Shown here one piece after another: positions 15,845 through 24,197 of a stretch of DNA of 37,626 nucleotides. The position numbers were made by a program, and so were the translations under genes. Within the stretch, counting starts at the first letter, position 1, and every line of letters begins with the position of its first letter. This stretch comes from Oscillibacter sp. (GTDB lineage Bacteria; Bacillota; Clostridia; Oscillospirales; Oscillospiraceae). The notes below the pieces were generated by a model. It had not been told where the DNA came from and did no database searches. It saw only the letters and a program-made list of their open reading frames with translations. The DNA lies in NCBI GenBank assembly GCA_022791135.1, contig JAAVYM010000029.1:1-37626 (forward strand), given 5' to 3'.

Positions 15845-16024
15845 ATGGCAAATTTCAGCTGCGACCCCCTGGCCCTGACCACCGCCATCAATACCTTGGC
15901 GGTGGCGATTGCCGCCCAGCTCAATACCAATGAGCTGAACATGGTGTCCGCCGTATTCAACCAGCTGGGCGAGACCCTGGTGACCATCGCCGCCCAGCGG
16001 GAGATGTGCTCCCCGGACGGCTGA
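15845..16024 (+). CDS. Small DUF6774-like protein
   Basis: 59 residues, almost wholly helical and Ala-rich, with the F.CDPLALTTAINTLAVAIA start and a conserved LG..L..IAAQRE.C ending. This pattern is common in Oscillospiraceae small proteins classed as DUF6774. Start ATG at 15845 follows GGGTGAT; GTG or ATG codons six to nine bases earlier are possible. Position between a hairpin and a convergent gene makes it monocistronic or a readthrough partner of the preceding small gene. Function unknown. Confidence 0.65.
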   Translation: MANFSCDPLALTTAINTLAVAIAAQLNTNELNMVSAVFNQLGETLVTIAAQREMCSPDG

Positions 16025-16048
16025 CCCGCCCGGAGCCTTCCGGAAAAA

Positions 16049-18274
16049 TCAACGGAGGAACCGGGACGCGGCCTCCAGGTTTCCGTGCTCCAGCTCCCGC
16101 AGGCGCCGGACGGCTTCCGCCTGGGCCTGCTTATCCCCGGTCTGGGCGGCGGCGCGGTCGATCATGGCCCTGAGGCCGGCGGCGGTGAGCGGCGCCAGGT
16201 CTGAGAAGTTCTCCTGCCCAATATAGCGCAGGAAGGCGGAGACCTTGGGGTCGTACACCACGCCCGCCAGGGGGATGCCCTGCCCGGCGGCAAAAATCAG
16301 CGCGTGGAGGCGCATGGAAACCACCAGCTCCATCCGCGCCAGGGAGCCGATAATGGTTCCGGCGGCCCCGGCGTCGTCCAGGAAGTAGTGGGGCACATCC
16401 TTCAGCTCCTGGGCAGCCAGGCGGGCGGCGGCGGGGTCCTGACCCTTTTCCACCGCCGCAAACACCGGAGTCAGGCCATAGCGCTCCCAGGCGTAGCGGG
16501 CGGCGTCCCCGAACAGGGGGGCCTTTTCCTGGAATCCTGGCCAGGGCCGCAGGGCGAAGCAGAGGTACCGGCCCCGGGGCGGAATCCCCGCCCGGAGGAG
16601 GACGCTGTCCGTCTTTTCTTCCGGGGCGGGTTGCAGGGTCAGGGCTGGGTCCGCCGTCAGGCGGATCTCCGGCGTAGTGACACCCATAGACCGCAGCTCC
16701 TCCAGAGAGTCCGGCTCCCGGAGGGTGATGACGTCCACGCTCCGGTTGAGGACCTTGGCGGCAAGCTTGCGGTGGTTTTCCCGGGTGACGGGGCCGATGC
16801 CGCAGCCGTACATCTGCACCGCGCAGCCCGCCCGTTTTGCCGCCCGGATATTCGTCAGATAGAACCAGAGGGAGCGGCGGGAGGTCACGTCCTGGATCAG
16901 GCTGCCGCCGCCGTTGATATAGAGCTTTGCCCGGCGCATAGCCCCCAGCCAGCCGGGGAAGTTCATCTGGCTGACGGAACGGACCCGGCAGCTCAGGCGG
17001 GTGCTTTTGGGGTCCTTGGAGACGACCGTCACCGGCATGTCCGGGTCGATGGAGCGCATTTCCCCCAGGATGGCCTCCAGAATGGCGTCGTCCCCGGCGT
17101 TGCCCCGGCCGTAGGCTCCGCAGATGACCACGCCGTCCCGGGCGGCCTTGGGCCGGCTGTGGCGGCGGAGAATCTCCTGGTAGATATGAAGCTGGGTGTC
17201 CACGGTCTTTTCAATGGAGAACTGGGACGAGGCCTTTTCGTAGAGCTTGTCCCCCAGGCGGCGGCGGAGGGCCGGGTCGTTTCCCAAGGCGGCCAGGTGC
17301 TTGCCAAGGGCCTGCCAGTCCCGGGGTTCAAAGAGGTAGCCGTTGACTCCCTGATCGATGAGGTAGGGGATGCCGCCCACGGCGGTAGAGACGGTGGCGA
17401 GGTGGAACCGCGCCCCCTCGGTGAGGGCGTAGGAGAAGGTTTCGGACAGGCTGGTGAGAACGTTTATGTCCAGGGCGCTGTAAAATCGATCCATGCCGCC
17501 GCTGATCCATCCGGCGAAGGTGACCTGGCGCTCCACGCCCAGCTCCCTGGTTAGGGCGGCGAGCTTTTCCCGTTCCTCTCCATCTCCGGCAATTACTAAT
17601 CGTAATTTATTGCATGATTTATACGATTCGGCAAATCCGCGAATGAGGGTGGACATGTCCTTGACGGGGTTGAGCCGGGCGGCGATACCCACCACCACGG
17701 AGTCCGCCTCCACCTCGGCGCCCAGGGAGCGCAGGTAGGGGAGCCGGTCCCCCTGGTCCGGGGCGGGGGTGAAGTCGATGCCGTTGTAGATGGCGTAAAA
17801 CCGATCCGCCGGAAAGCCCCGGGAGATCAGAAGGTCCACCATGGCGTCGGACACGCCGATGCGGTAGTCCAGCCGCCCCAGGGCCCAGGTGTTGATGACG
17901 CCGAAGGTGCAGCGGGCCAGGGGGCGGCCCATGTAGTCGATTTTATAGTCGCTGTGGACGGTGGTGACCACCGGGAGGCCGGTGGCCCTGCGCAGCAGCG
18001 CGCCAAGCATGTTGGCCCTGGCTCCGTGGCAGTGAATAAGCTGATAGCCCTCTTGGCGGATATAGTCCGCCAGCTGGCGGCGGACCCGGAGCACGTTGTT
18101 GCCGCCCATGATCTTCGTTGGGATGCCCAGGGACCGGGCCTCCCCGGCGAAAGGGCCGTCCCGGAAGCAGACCAGCTGGGCGGTAATGGTCTCGTTCAGG
18201 TGCCGGAGGAGGCTCAGGACGTGGGTCTTGGCTCCGCCGGAGTCGCCGCCGCTGATGAGGTGGATCACTTTCAT
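16049..18274 (-). CDS. csaB: Glycosyltransferase family 4 - CsaB pyruvyltransferase fusion
   Basis: 741 residues. Residues 1 to about 375 are a GT-B glycosyltransferase (HLISGGDSGGAKTHV, VGIAARLNPVKD, and the E-x7-E motif in SETFSYALTEG). From about 385 a CsaB-type polysaccharide pyruvyltransferase follows (VVICGAYGRGNAGDDAILEAI, YINGGGSLIQDVTSRRS, GCGIGPV, SMRLHALIFAA). CsaB adds ketal-linked pyruvate to secondary wall polysaccharide, the receptor for SLH domains, and an SLH protein is encoded at 1915-6402. The fusion suggests one polypeptide extends and pyruvylates the same glycan. ATG at 18274 follows AAGGGGAT. Divergent from the DUF4330 gene with overlapping promoters. Confidence 0.93.
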   Translation of the reverse strand: MKVIHLISGGDSGGAKTHVLSLLRHLNETITAQLVCFRDGPFAGEARSLGIPTKIMGGNNVLRVRRQLADYIRQEGYQLIHCHGARANMLGALLRRATGLPVVTTVHSDYKIDYMGRPLARCTFGVINTWALGRLDYRIGVSDAMVDLLISRGFPADRFYAIYNGIDFTPAPDQGDRLPYLRSLGAEVEADSVVVGIAARLNPVKDMSTLIRGFAESYKSCNKLRLVIAGDGEEREKLAALTRELGVERQVTFAGWISGGMDRFYSALDINVLTSLSETFSYALTEGARFHLATVSTAVGGIPYLIDQGVNGYLFEPRDWQALGKHLAALGNDPALRRRLGDKLYEKASSQFSIEKTVDTQLHIYQEILRRHSRPKAARDGVVICGAYGRGNAGDDAILEAILGEMRSIDPDMPVTVVSKDPKSTRLSCRVRSVSQMNFPGWLGAMRRAKLYINGGGSLIQDVTSRRSLWFYLTNIRAAKRAGCAVQMYGCGIGPVTRENHRKLAAKVLNRSVDVITLREPDSLEELRSMGVTTPEIRLTADPALTLQPAPEEKTDSVLLRAGIPPRGRYLCFALRPWPGFQEKAPLFGDAARYAWERYGLTPVFAAVEKGQDPAAARLAAQELKDVPHYFLDDAGAAGTIIGSLARMELVVSMRLHALIFAAGQGIPLAGVVYDPKVSAFLRYIGQENFSDLAPLTAAGLRAMIDRAAAQTGDKQAQAEAVRRLRELEHGNLEAASRFLR

Positions 18275-18287
18275 GCAAAAAATCCCC

Positions 18288-18335
18288 TTGTGATTTTGTG
18301 AAAAGTATTATACAATACTTTCCGGGCCTTGTCCA
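18288..18335. promoter_or_regulatory. Overlapping divergent promoters with an 8-bp palindrome
   Basis: Minus strand: TGGACA (18335-18330), 17 bp, TATAAT (18312-18307) for csaB. Plus strand: TTGTGA (18288-18293), 17 bp, TACAAT (18311-18316) for DUF4330. The -10 boxes overlap inside AAAGTATT-ATAC-AATACTTT, a perfect inverted repeat that could bind a common regulator. Confidence 0.65.
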
Positions 18336-18381
18336 TAAGGCCGGAAAGAAAACAAAAGCGTTCCGCTTACGGAGGTCAAGC

Positions 18382-18864
18382 ATGGAAGAAAAGAAAGCAT
18401 TCCGCATTGGAAAATTCAACATTGTCGATCTGATTGTCGTGGTCCTGATTCTGGCGGTGGCGATTTTTGGCGCCGCCAGGCTGCTGAACCGGGGCGGCAG
18501 CATTGAGGTTCCCACCGTGGACATCACCTATGTCGTCCGGGTTCAGAACGTGGCCACGGAGCTGTATGAGAATTCGAAGGAGAACCTGCCCTCTCCTCTC
18601 ATGGCCTCCGGCGCCCGGCTCAGCGGGCAGATCGAGTCTGTGGAGATGACGCCCTATTTGGTTTTGGGTCCGGATGGGGAGTGGTACGAGGACCCGGACC
18701 ATGTGAACCTCTACTTTACCTGCACCGCCACGGTGCCCAGGGAGGACGTGATGACCACTAAGGTGGGTGAGCAGGAGGTCCGCATCGGCAAGACGGATTA
18801 CATCATGAAGAGCGAGACCGTGGAGTTTCAAAACGGCACGGTGGTGGACGTCCACTGGGGGTGA
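18382..18864 (+). CDS. DUF4330 membrane-anchored protein
   Basis: 160 residues: a basic start, one membrane helix at about 15-33 (IVDLIVVVLILAVAIFGAARLL), then a beta-rich extracytoplasmic domain with YVVRVQNVATELYEN and a VEFQNGTVVDV end, matching DUF4330. Such proteins often lie beside exopolysaccharide or wall-glycan genes. Divergent transcription with csaB from overlapping promoters suggests a linked role in glycan assembly or export, though no activity is known. ATG at 18382 follows GGAGG; an upstream in-frame ATG at 18298 falls inside the promoter. Confidence 0.82.
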   Translation: MEEKKAFRIGKFNIVDLIVVVLILAVAIFGAARLLNRGGSIEVPTVDITYVVRVQNVATELYENSKENLPSPLMASGARLSGQIESVEMTPYLVLGPDGEWYEDPDHVNLYFTCTATVPREDVMTTKVGEQEVRIGKTDYIMKSETVEFQNGTVVDVHWG

Positions 18865-18956
18865 TACTTTCTTGAAAGAAAGTATCCAAAGAACTTTCGC
18901 GCGCTCTGGCTGCCTGGAAATCATCCAAGCCGAAGCGGCGGCAACGTAAAACGGCG
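18863..18956 (+). repeat. Inverted-repeat element, left copy
   Basis: Begins with a perfect 11-bp palindrome arm pair (GATACTTTCTT/AAGAAAGTATC, 18863-18886), then CCAAAGA, and a 36-base block (18902-18937) that recurs exactly, inverted, at 19634-19669. It ends in ACGGCG. Probably a small dispersed hairpin element. Confidence 0.7.
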
Positions 18957-18971
18957 AAGGAGAGAAGTCCT

Positions 18972-19574
18972 ATGAAGAAGGTTTTGGCGCTCTTTGTCCT
19001 GCTGGCGCTGACACTTGGAAGCTGCGGGGCGGAGGCCGCGCCGCCGATGTATATCCAGCCTGCGGAGCTGAATGAGGAGGAAGCGGCCATTGCAAAGCTC
19101 CTGGGGGCGGACACGGAGCAGCACCTCTTCGACGTGGTGCTGGACGGGACGGCGAAAAAGGTGAGCGTGAACACCTACGAGCTGGAGGACGGCGCGTGGG
19201 AGCTGGTTTCCGGCGGCGGGGGCATGGCCCTGAAAGACGGCGTGAAAAAGGGCCGGATGGCCTTTGGATTCCAGGACCTTCGGGGGGAGTACCGGGAGGC
19301 CATCCAGTTTGGGGAGGATTTTACCGCCGTGTCCTATGGCTCTGCCGGGGAAGAAGCGGAGGACGGCCTGGGCCGTACAACCAGCTTCCTCGCCGGCTGC
19401 ACGGAGATTGTCTATGAGAAGGAGATTCCCATTGCCGTCCAAATCAATACGGCAAAAAATGTGGTGACCTCCTATGATCCGGAGTATTTTTTCCGGCCGG
19501 AGAAGTACGAAAAACTGGGCTATGAGCACGTCTATGCCCTAACGGTGACCTTTAGCCAGAAATCTCTTTCCTGA
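18972..19574 (+). CDS. Putative lipoprotein of unknown function
   Basis: 200 residues. A typical lipoprotein signal peptide (MKK, hydrophobic run, lipobox LGSC with Cys at about 18) should tether it to the outer face of the membrane. The mature part is beta-rich and acidic, containing SYDPEYFF near the end, and shows no domain I can name. AAGGAG precedes the ATG at 18972. The gene is bracketed by two inverted copies of a roughly 95-bp element, and the left copy almost abuts its ribosome site, so the gene-plus-repeats unit may have moved as a block. Ends at a strong terminator. Confidence 0.8.
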   Translation: MKKVLALFVLLALTLGSCGAEAAPPMYIQPAELNEEEAAIAKLLGADTEQHLFDVVLDGTAKKVSVNTYELEDGAWELVSGGGGMALKDGVKKGRMAFGFQDLRGEYREAIQFGEDFTAVSYGSAGEEAEDGLGRTTSFLAGCTEIVYEKEIPIAVQINTAKNVVTSYDPEYFFRPEKYEKLGYEHVYALTVTFSQKSLS

Positions 19575-19577
19575 ACC

Positions 19578-19614
19578 AAAGAGCGGCGGACCCGGGAGGG
19601 TCCGCCGCTCTTTT
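19578..19614 (+). terminator. Strong terminator after the lipoprotein gene
   Basis: AAAGAGCGGCGGACCC pairs perfectly with GGGTCCGCCGCTCTTT around GGGA, ending in TTTT. Confidence 0.9.
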
Positions 19615-19615
19615 G

Positions 19616-19711
19616 CGCCGTCTTAGCTGCCGTCGCTTCGGCTTGGATGATTTCCAGGCAGCCAGAGCGGGCAAAAGCTCTTTTGGTTCCTTTTCTCTCG
19701 AGAAAAGGAAC
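19616..19711 (-). repeat. Inverted-repeat element, right copy
   Basis: Mirror of 18863-18956: the 36-base block is at 19634-19669 and the terminal palindrome (GTTCCTTTTCTC/GAGAAAAGGAAC) at 19686-19711. The palindrome sequence differs from the left copy but keeps its symmetry and position. It abuts the dihydropyrimidinase stop codon and may serve as its terminator. Confidence 0.7.
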
Positions 19712-21087
19712 TACAGCATGCACTTCCCCCGGGCCATGTATTTGCCCTCCGGCTGGGAGAGCAGCACGTTCCCATCTTCGGCGGCCAGCCGGCCCCGAAG
19801 CCATACCTGGCGGATGCCGCCGTCGGTGGCAAAGCCTTCATAGGGCGTGTATCCGGCGGCGGAGGCGCAGTCCTCCGCCTGGATAACGTGGCCGCCGCTG
19901 GGGTCATAAACCACAATATCCGCATCGCTTCCCGGCTGGAGGGTTCCCTTCCGGGGGAAGAGTCCGTAAAGCTTTGCCGGGTTTTCGCTGAGGACGCGGC
20001 ACATCTGGGCCACGGAAATCTTTCGCTTTGCCACACCGCAAGACCACATCAGCTCCCCTCGGGTTTCCACGCCGGGGAGTCCCCCGGGAATTTTGGTGAA
20101 GTCCTCCCGGCCCAGGGCCTTTTGCTCCAGGGTGAAAGAGCAGTGGTCGGTGGACACGGTCTGGATGTCCCCCCGGTGGAGGGCCTTCCAGAGGATATCC
20201 TGCTCCCGCCGCTCCCGCAGGGGCGGGGCGCAGACATAGCGGGCGGCGTCGGAGAAATTCTCCTGATAGTAAAGGCTCTCGTCCAGGGTCAGGTACTGGG
20301 GGCAGGTCTCCACATAAACGGTCTGTCCCCTTTTCCTGGCCCAGAGTACCTCGCTCAGGGCTTCGCCGTTGGTGAGATGGACAATGATGACCGGAGCCTG
20401 CGCCGCCTGGGCGATGCGGAGCAGCCGCCCCACGGCTTCGGCCTCCAGATAGGGCGGGCGGGTTTGGGGGTGACTGGCGGGGGACAGCTCCCCTGCGGCC
20501 TTCTTCTCGGCGATCATGCCGTCGATGACCCCGGCGTTTTCACAGTGAACGCCGCAGACACCGCCCAGGGTCTTCAGTTCTTTCAGCGCCCAGTAGAGGT
20601 CCCGGTCCCCCAGCAGCATGGCGGGATAGGTCATATACATCTTAAACGAGGAGATGCCCTGGAAGAACATCTCGGGAAGCTCCTGCCGGACGGCTTCGTT
20701 CCAGTCGTTGATGGTCATGTGGAAGCCGTAGTCACAGAAGGTTTGACCTCCGGCTTTTTTTTGCCATCGGGCCAGGCCGCTGGCCAGGGACTCCCCCTTG
20801 TCGGGGCAGGCAAAGTCGATGACGGTGGTGGTGCCTCCCCGGAGGGCCGCCCGGCTGCCGGAGGCGAAGCCGTCGGCGGTGACGGTGCCAGCCACCTCCA
20901 GATCGAAGTGGGTGTGAGCGTCGATGAAGCCGGGGAAGAGAACGCAGCCGGAGACGTCGGCGACGCGATCGGCCTCCTGCTTCAGTCCTCGGCCCAGGGC
21001 GGCGACCTTCTCGCCCTCCACCAGAAGGTCGGCCCGATGGACGCCCTTGCCGGAGGCGACGGAGCCGCCCTTGAATAGAGTGCGCAT
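19711..21087 (-). CDS. hydA: Dihydropyrimidinase / D-hydantoinase
   Basis: 458 residues, normal for the family. A binuclear-zinc amidohydrolase that opens the ring of dihydropyrimidines or hydantoins in the cytoplasm. All metal ligands are visible: His58 and His60 in DAHTHFD, the carbamylated Lys149 in SSFKMYMTY, His181 in VHCEN, His237 in IIVHLTN and Asp314 in STDHCSF. Start ATG at 21087 has GGAGG upstream. No dihydropyrimidine dehydrogenase or beta-ureidopropionase gene is next to it, so whether it works in pyrimidine breakdown or on other cyclic imides cannot be told. Confidence 0.93.
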   Translation of the reverse strand: MRTLFKGGSVASGKGVHRADLLVEGEKVAALGRGLKQEADRVADVSGCVLFPGFIDAHTHFDLEVAGTVTADGFASGSRAALRGGTTTVIDFACPDKGESLASGLARWQKKAGGQTFCDYGFHMTINDWNEAVRQELPEMFFQGISSFKMYMTYPAMLLGDRDLYWALKELKTLGGVCGVHCENAGVIDGMIAEKKAAGELSPASHPQTRPPYLEAEAVGRLLRIAQAAQAPVIIVHLTNGEALSEVLWARKRGQTVYVETCPQYLTLDESLYYQENFSDAARYVCAPPLRERREQDILWKALHRGDIQTVSTDHCSFTLEQKALGREDFTKIPGGLPGVETRGELMWSCGVAKRKISVAQMCRVLSENPAKLYGLFPRKGTLQPGSDADIVVYDPSGGHVIQAEDCASAAGYTPYEGFATDGGIRQVWLRGRLAAEDGNVLLSQPEGKYMARGKCML

Positions 21088-21124
21088 AGACTGTTCCTCC
21101 GTTCTGAAAATGGTAAGTAAAATC

Positions 21125-21153
21125 AGTATAGCACAGGTTTAAGGGAATTTCCA
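21125..21153 (-). promoter_or_regulatory. Probable promoter of hydA
   Basis: Minus strand: TGGAAA (21153-21148), 17-bp spacer, TATACT (21130-21125) preceded by TGTGC. The -35 is weak. Confidence 0.5.
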
Positions 21154-21181
21154 GCCCCTGCGTGGAATCACGAAAAATGCA

Positions 21182-21562
21182 TCAGGGCGCGCCCTGGGAG
21201 CCGGCCGCGCCGTCTGCGATGGCCTGGCGGTAAAGGCCGATTTTACTGTCCAGGCTTTCCAGGCACCCCGCCCACCGGCGCTGCTGCTCCAAAACGCATT
21301 CCCGGTGGGCGCACAGCAGCGCGAGGCGCTCGGGCATGGTGGCGGGTCCATCCCGGCGCAGCCGGGCGTAACGCTGCATCTGCCGCAGGGACATGCCGGT
21401 CTCCTTCAGGCGGCAGAGAAAGAGCACCCATTCGATGTCGCCTCCGTCGTAGGCCCGCCTGCCTCCGCCGTCCCGGGGAACGGTGATGAGGCCCTTTGCC
21501 TCGTAGTAGCGCAACGTGGTGGGCGGAAGCCCGGTCTTCGCGGAAAACTGGCCGATGGTCAT
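21182..21562 (-). CDS. MerR family transcriptional regulator
   Basis: 126 residues. The N-terminal winged helix matches MerR (TIGQFSAKTGLPPTTLRYYEAKGLI), followed by the second helix pair (GDIEWVLFLCRLKETGMSLRQM) and a dimerisation coiled coil (ALLCAHRECVLEQQRRW). Start ATG at 21562 with GGCGGGG upstream. Divergent from the carboxymuconolactone-decarboxylase-like gene, whose promoter has the 19-bp spacer that MerR proteins act on, so it very probably activates that gene. The effector cannot be inferred; no metal-binding CPC motif is seen. Confidence 0.9.
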   Translation of the reverse strand: MTIGQFSAKTGLPPTTLRYYEAKGLITVPRDGGGRRAYDGGDIEWVLFLCRLKETGMSLRQMQRYARLRRDGPATMPERLALLCAHRECVLEQQRRWAGCLESLDSKIGLYRQAIADGAAGSQGAP

Positions 21563-21590
21563 AAGATTTGCCCCGCCTTTCAAAAAACGC

Positions 21591-21621
21591 TTGACTTCCA
21601 GTATGGTGGAAGGTTTACGCT
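21591..21621 (+). promoter_or_regulatory. MerR-type promoter with 19-bp spacer and dyad operator
   Basis: TTGACT (21591-21596), a 19-bp spacer, TACGCT (21616-21621). The spacer is centred on CTTCCA-GTATGG-TGGAAG (21595-21612), a perfect dyad. Overlong spacing with a central dyad is the hallmark of MerR-activated promoters. Confidence 0.8.
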
Positions 21622-21654
21622 TTTTAGCATAAACCAAAGAGGAGGAAAAAGCAA

Positions 21655-22098
21655 ATGAAAGAATCGCGCTATGAAGTCGGGATGGAAAAGCTCCGGGAGG
21701 TGGACGGCTGCGGCGGCGAGGCGGTGATCGCATCGCTGGAGGGTATTGCGCCGGACCTGGGAGCCTATATCATCAAGTTTGCCTTCGGCGACATTTACTC
21801 CCGCCAGGGACTCAGCTTGCAGGAGCGGGAGCTGCTCACAGCGGCCAGCCTGCTGACCGCCGGGGGGTGCGAGCCGCAGCTGCGAGTGCACATCCACGGC
21901 GCGCTGAACGTGGGCGTCCCGCCGGAAAAGCTGGTGGAGGCAATGATCCACTGTGTGCCCTATGTGGGCTTTCCCAGAGTTTTGAACGCCATGTTTGCCG
22001 CAAAGGAGGTCTTTGCGCAGCGGGGAATCCGCCCCGCCGGGGGCGGCGCGGCGGGGCCGGAGGGACAGATGGGAAAGGAGGGTGAAAAAATTTCCTGA
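21655..22098 (+). CDS. Carboxymuconolactone decarboxylase family protein
   Basis: 147 residues, all helical. The core LSLQERELLTAASLLTAGG, VHIHGALNVGVPPEKLVEAMIH and FPRVLNAMFAAKEVF matches the CMD/AhpD-like fold. The CxxC of peroxidase-type AhpD is absent (a single Cys before PQLRVHIHG), which is typical of the gamma-CMD branch. True substrate unknown; such genes beside MerR regulators are often induced by electrophiles or redox stress. Ribosome site GAGGAGG. The C-terminal Gly-rich, charged tail after residue 125 is outside the domain. Confidence 0.88.
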   Translation: MKESRYEVGMEKLREVDGCGGEAVIASLEGIAPDLGAYIIKFAFGDIYSRQGLSLQERELLTAASLLTAGGCEPQLRVHIHGALNVGVPPEKLVEAMIHCVPYVGFPRVLNAMFAAKEVFAQRGIRPAGGGAAGPEGQMGKEGEKIS

Positions 22099-22134
22099 TT
22101 GAAAGAATTTTGCTCTATCTATTTGGAAAAAGTG

Positions 22135-22143
22135 TGCTATAAT
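22135..22143 (+). promoter_or_regulatory. Extended -10 promoter of the 5'-nucleotidase gene
   Basis: A perfect TGnTATAAT (22135-22143) with no good -35 at normal distance, 55 bp before the ATG at 22198. Confidence 0.65.
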
Positions 22144-22197
22144 AGCCTCAGGAAAGGCGGGCGCCTGTCCGCCTCAGAAGAAAGAGGAGGTAAAAGA

Positions 22198-24171
22198 ATG
22201 CAGACTAAGAAATTCCTGTCCCTGCTGCTGGCGCTTGCGATGATGTTCTCCCTGGCCGTCACCGCCAGCGCCGCAGAGGAGGAAACGGCTAAGCCCCTGG
22301 AGGGCCAGATCGTCATCCTCCACACCAACGACGTCCACGGCGCTATCGCCAGCTACGCCAAGGTGGCGGCGCTGAAAAAGTCCTTCGAGGACGCGGGCGC
22401 CTATACCCTGCTGGTGGACGCCGGCGACTACATTCAGGGCGATCCTACCGTCAGCGTCAGCCAGGGCAAGACCGCCATTGAGCTGATGAATCTGGCGGGC
22501 TACGACGCTGCCACCATCGGCAACCACGAGTTTGACTACGGCTATGCCAATTTCCAGGAAATTGCCAAGACAGCCAAGTTCCCCATTGTCTCCGCCAACC
22601 TCAGCTATAACGGCAAGGTGGAAAACGCCCATACCATCTTCACCGCCCCCGGCGGCGAGAAGATCGGCGTCTTCGGCCTGACCACCCCTGAGGTGGGCAC
22701 CAAGGCCCATCCCGCCAAGATCAAGGGTGTCACGGTCCTGGCGCAGCAGAAGATGTTCGACTGTGCAAAGGCGGAAGTGGACGCGCTGCGGGCCGAGGGC
22801 TGCGACTACGTCGTGTGCCTGGCTCACCTGGGCATTGAGGAGGAGTCTACCGGCAACCGCTCCATCGACCTTTTGGAGAAAGTGGAGGGCATTGACGTTT
22901 TGATCGACGCCCATTCTCACTCCACCTTGGAAGAGACTGCCGAGGCCGCCGGCGAGACCGTGGAGACCCTGCCCGAGCAGGGGACGGTCGTCAAGGGCGA
23001 GACTGCCACCGTCGCCGTCGAGGCCGGTAAGACCCTGGTCACCTCCACCGGCACGAAGCTTGCAAACGTGGGCGCGGTGATGCTGTCCAAGGACGGCTGC
23101 TCCGCCCGGAATATTCCCGTGGAATCCATCACTCTGGACGGCGTGAAGGAAGTGGCCGGGCGGGCCGCCGCCATCCAGAAGCAGATTGACGACGACTATG
23201 GCGCCGTCTTTGCCAAGAGCGAGGTCCTCCTCAACGGCGAGAAGGCCCCCGGCAACCGCACCGAGGAGACCAACCTGGGCGACCTCATCACCGACGCCCT
23301 GGTCTGGGGCGCTGAGAAGAACGGCGAGTCCGTGGACGCGGCCATCACCAATGGCGGCGGCATCCGCGCGGCCATCAACGCCGGCAACATCACCAAGAAG
23401 GACGTCAACACCGTCCTGCCCTTCGGCAACACCCTGAGCATCGTCAAGGTCACCGGTGCGGAGCTGCTGGAGGCCCTGGAGGCTTCCACCTTCTCCACCC
23501 CCGAGGCCATTGGCGGCTTCCCCCAGGTCAGCGGCATTGAGTTCACCGTGGACACCGCGAAGGAGTTCAACGCGGGCGACCTGTATCCCGGCTCCACCTA
23601 TCACAAGCCCGCCAGCATTGAGCGCGTGACCATCGCCTCTGTGAACGGCAAGGACTTTGATGAGAAGGCCACCTACTCCATCGCCACCAACGACTTCATG
23701 GCCGCCGGCGGCGACACCTACTATGCCTTTGCCGCCGCCTCGGTCAACTATGATCTGGGCATCCCCATGGATGAGGTCCTGATGGACTACATCAAGGAGG
23801 AGCTGAACGGCACCGTGACCACCGCCGCCTATGGCAAACCCGCGAGCCGCATCAGCATCGCAGAGGCTGCTTCGGAGACGCCGGCTCCTGCGGAGGAAGC
23901 TGCGGAAGAACCCGCCCCCGCTCCCGAGCCGGTTCCTGAACCTGTTCCCGAACCCGCACCCGAACCCGTTCCTGCTCCGGAGCCTGAGCCGGCTCCTGCT
24001 CCCGTTGAGGGCGGCTATGTGGTCAAGTCCGGCGACTGCCTGTGGAGCATTGCGCAGAAAGCTTACGGCACCGGCCGTCAGTGGCAGCTGATTTACAACG
24101 CCAACAAGGATTCCATCAAGGACCCCAACGACCTCCGGGTTGGCCAGGTCCTGGTGGTTCCTGCGGCGTAA
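22198..24171 (+). CDS. Secreted 5'-nucleotidase/metallophosphoesterase with LysM domain
   Basis: 657 residues. A signal peptide of about 26 residues precedes a calcineurin-like phosphoesterase domain with metal motifs HTNDVHG, DAGDYIQGD, GNHEFDYG and AHSHS. The 5'-nucleotidase C-terminal domain follows (NLGDLITDALVWG, ITNGGGIRA, PFGNTLSIVKVTG, ATNDFMAAGGD). A Pro-Glu-Ala linker at about 560-605 leads to one LysM repeat (YVVKSGDCLWSIAQKAYG, then DLRVGQVLVVP). It should hydrolyse extracellular nucleotides while held to peptidoglycan by LysM. ATG at 22198 has GAGGAGG upstream. Confidence 0.94.
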   Translation: MQTKKFLSLLLALAMMFSLAVTASAAEEETAKPLEGQIVILHTNDVHGAIASYAKVAALKKSFEDAGAYTLLVDAGDYIQGDPTVSVSQGKTAIELMNLAGYDAATIGNHEFDYGYANFQEIAKTAKFPIVSANLSYNGKVENAHTIFTAPGGEKIGVFGLTTPEVGTKAHPAKIKGVTVLAQQKMFDCAKAEVDALRAEGCDYVVCLAHLGIEEESTGNRSIDLLEKVEGIDVLIDAHSHSTLEETAEAAGETVETLPEQGTVVKGETATVAVEAGKTLVTSTGTKLANVGAVMLSKDGCSARNIPVESITLDGVKEVAGRAAAIQKQIDDDYGAVFAKSEVLLNGEKAPGNRTEETNLGDLITDALVWGAEKNGESVDAAITNGGGIRAAINAGNITKKDVNTVLPFGNTLSIVKVTGAELLEALEASTFSTPEAIGGFPQVSGIEFTVDTAKEFNAGDLYPGSTYHKPASIERVTIASVNGKDFDEKATYSIATNDFMAAGGDTYYAFAAASVNYDLGIPMDEVLMDYIKEELNGTVTTAAYGKPASRISIAEAASETPAPAEEAAEEPAPAPEPVPEPVPEPAPEPVPAPEPEPAPAPVEGGYVVKSGDCLWSIAQKAYGTGRQWQLIYNANKDSIKDPNDLRVGQVLVVPAA

Positions 24172-24197
24172 GGTGTTTCACTGGAAAAACAAAAATT

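Noticed and set aside
22174-23604. A 476-codon minus-strand frame opposite the 5'-nucleotidase
   Set aside because: Shadow of a well-conserved plus-strand enzyme; no ribosome site or recognisable domain.
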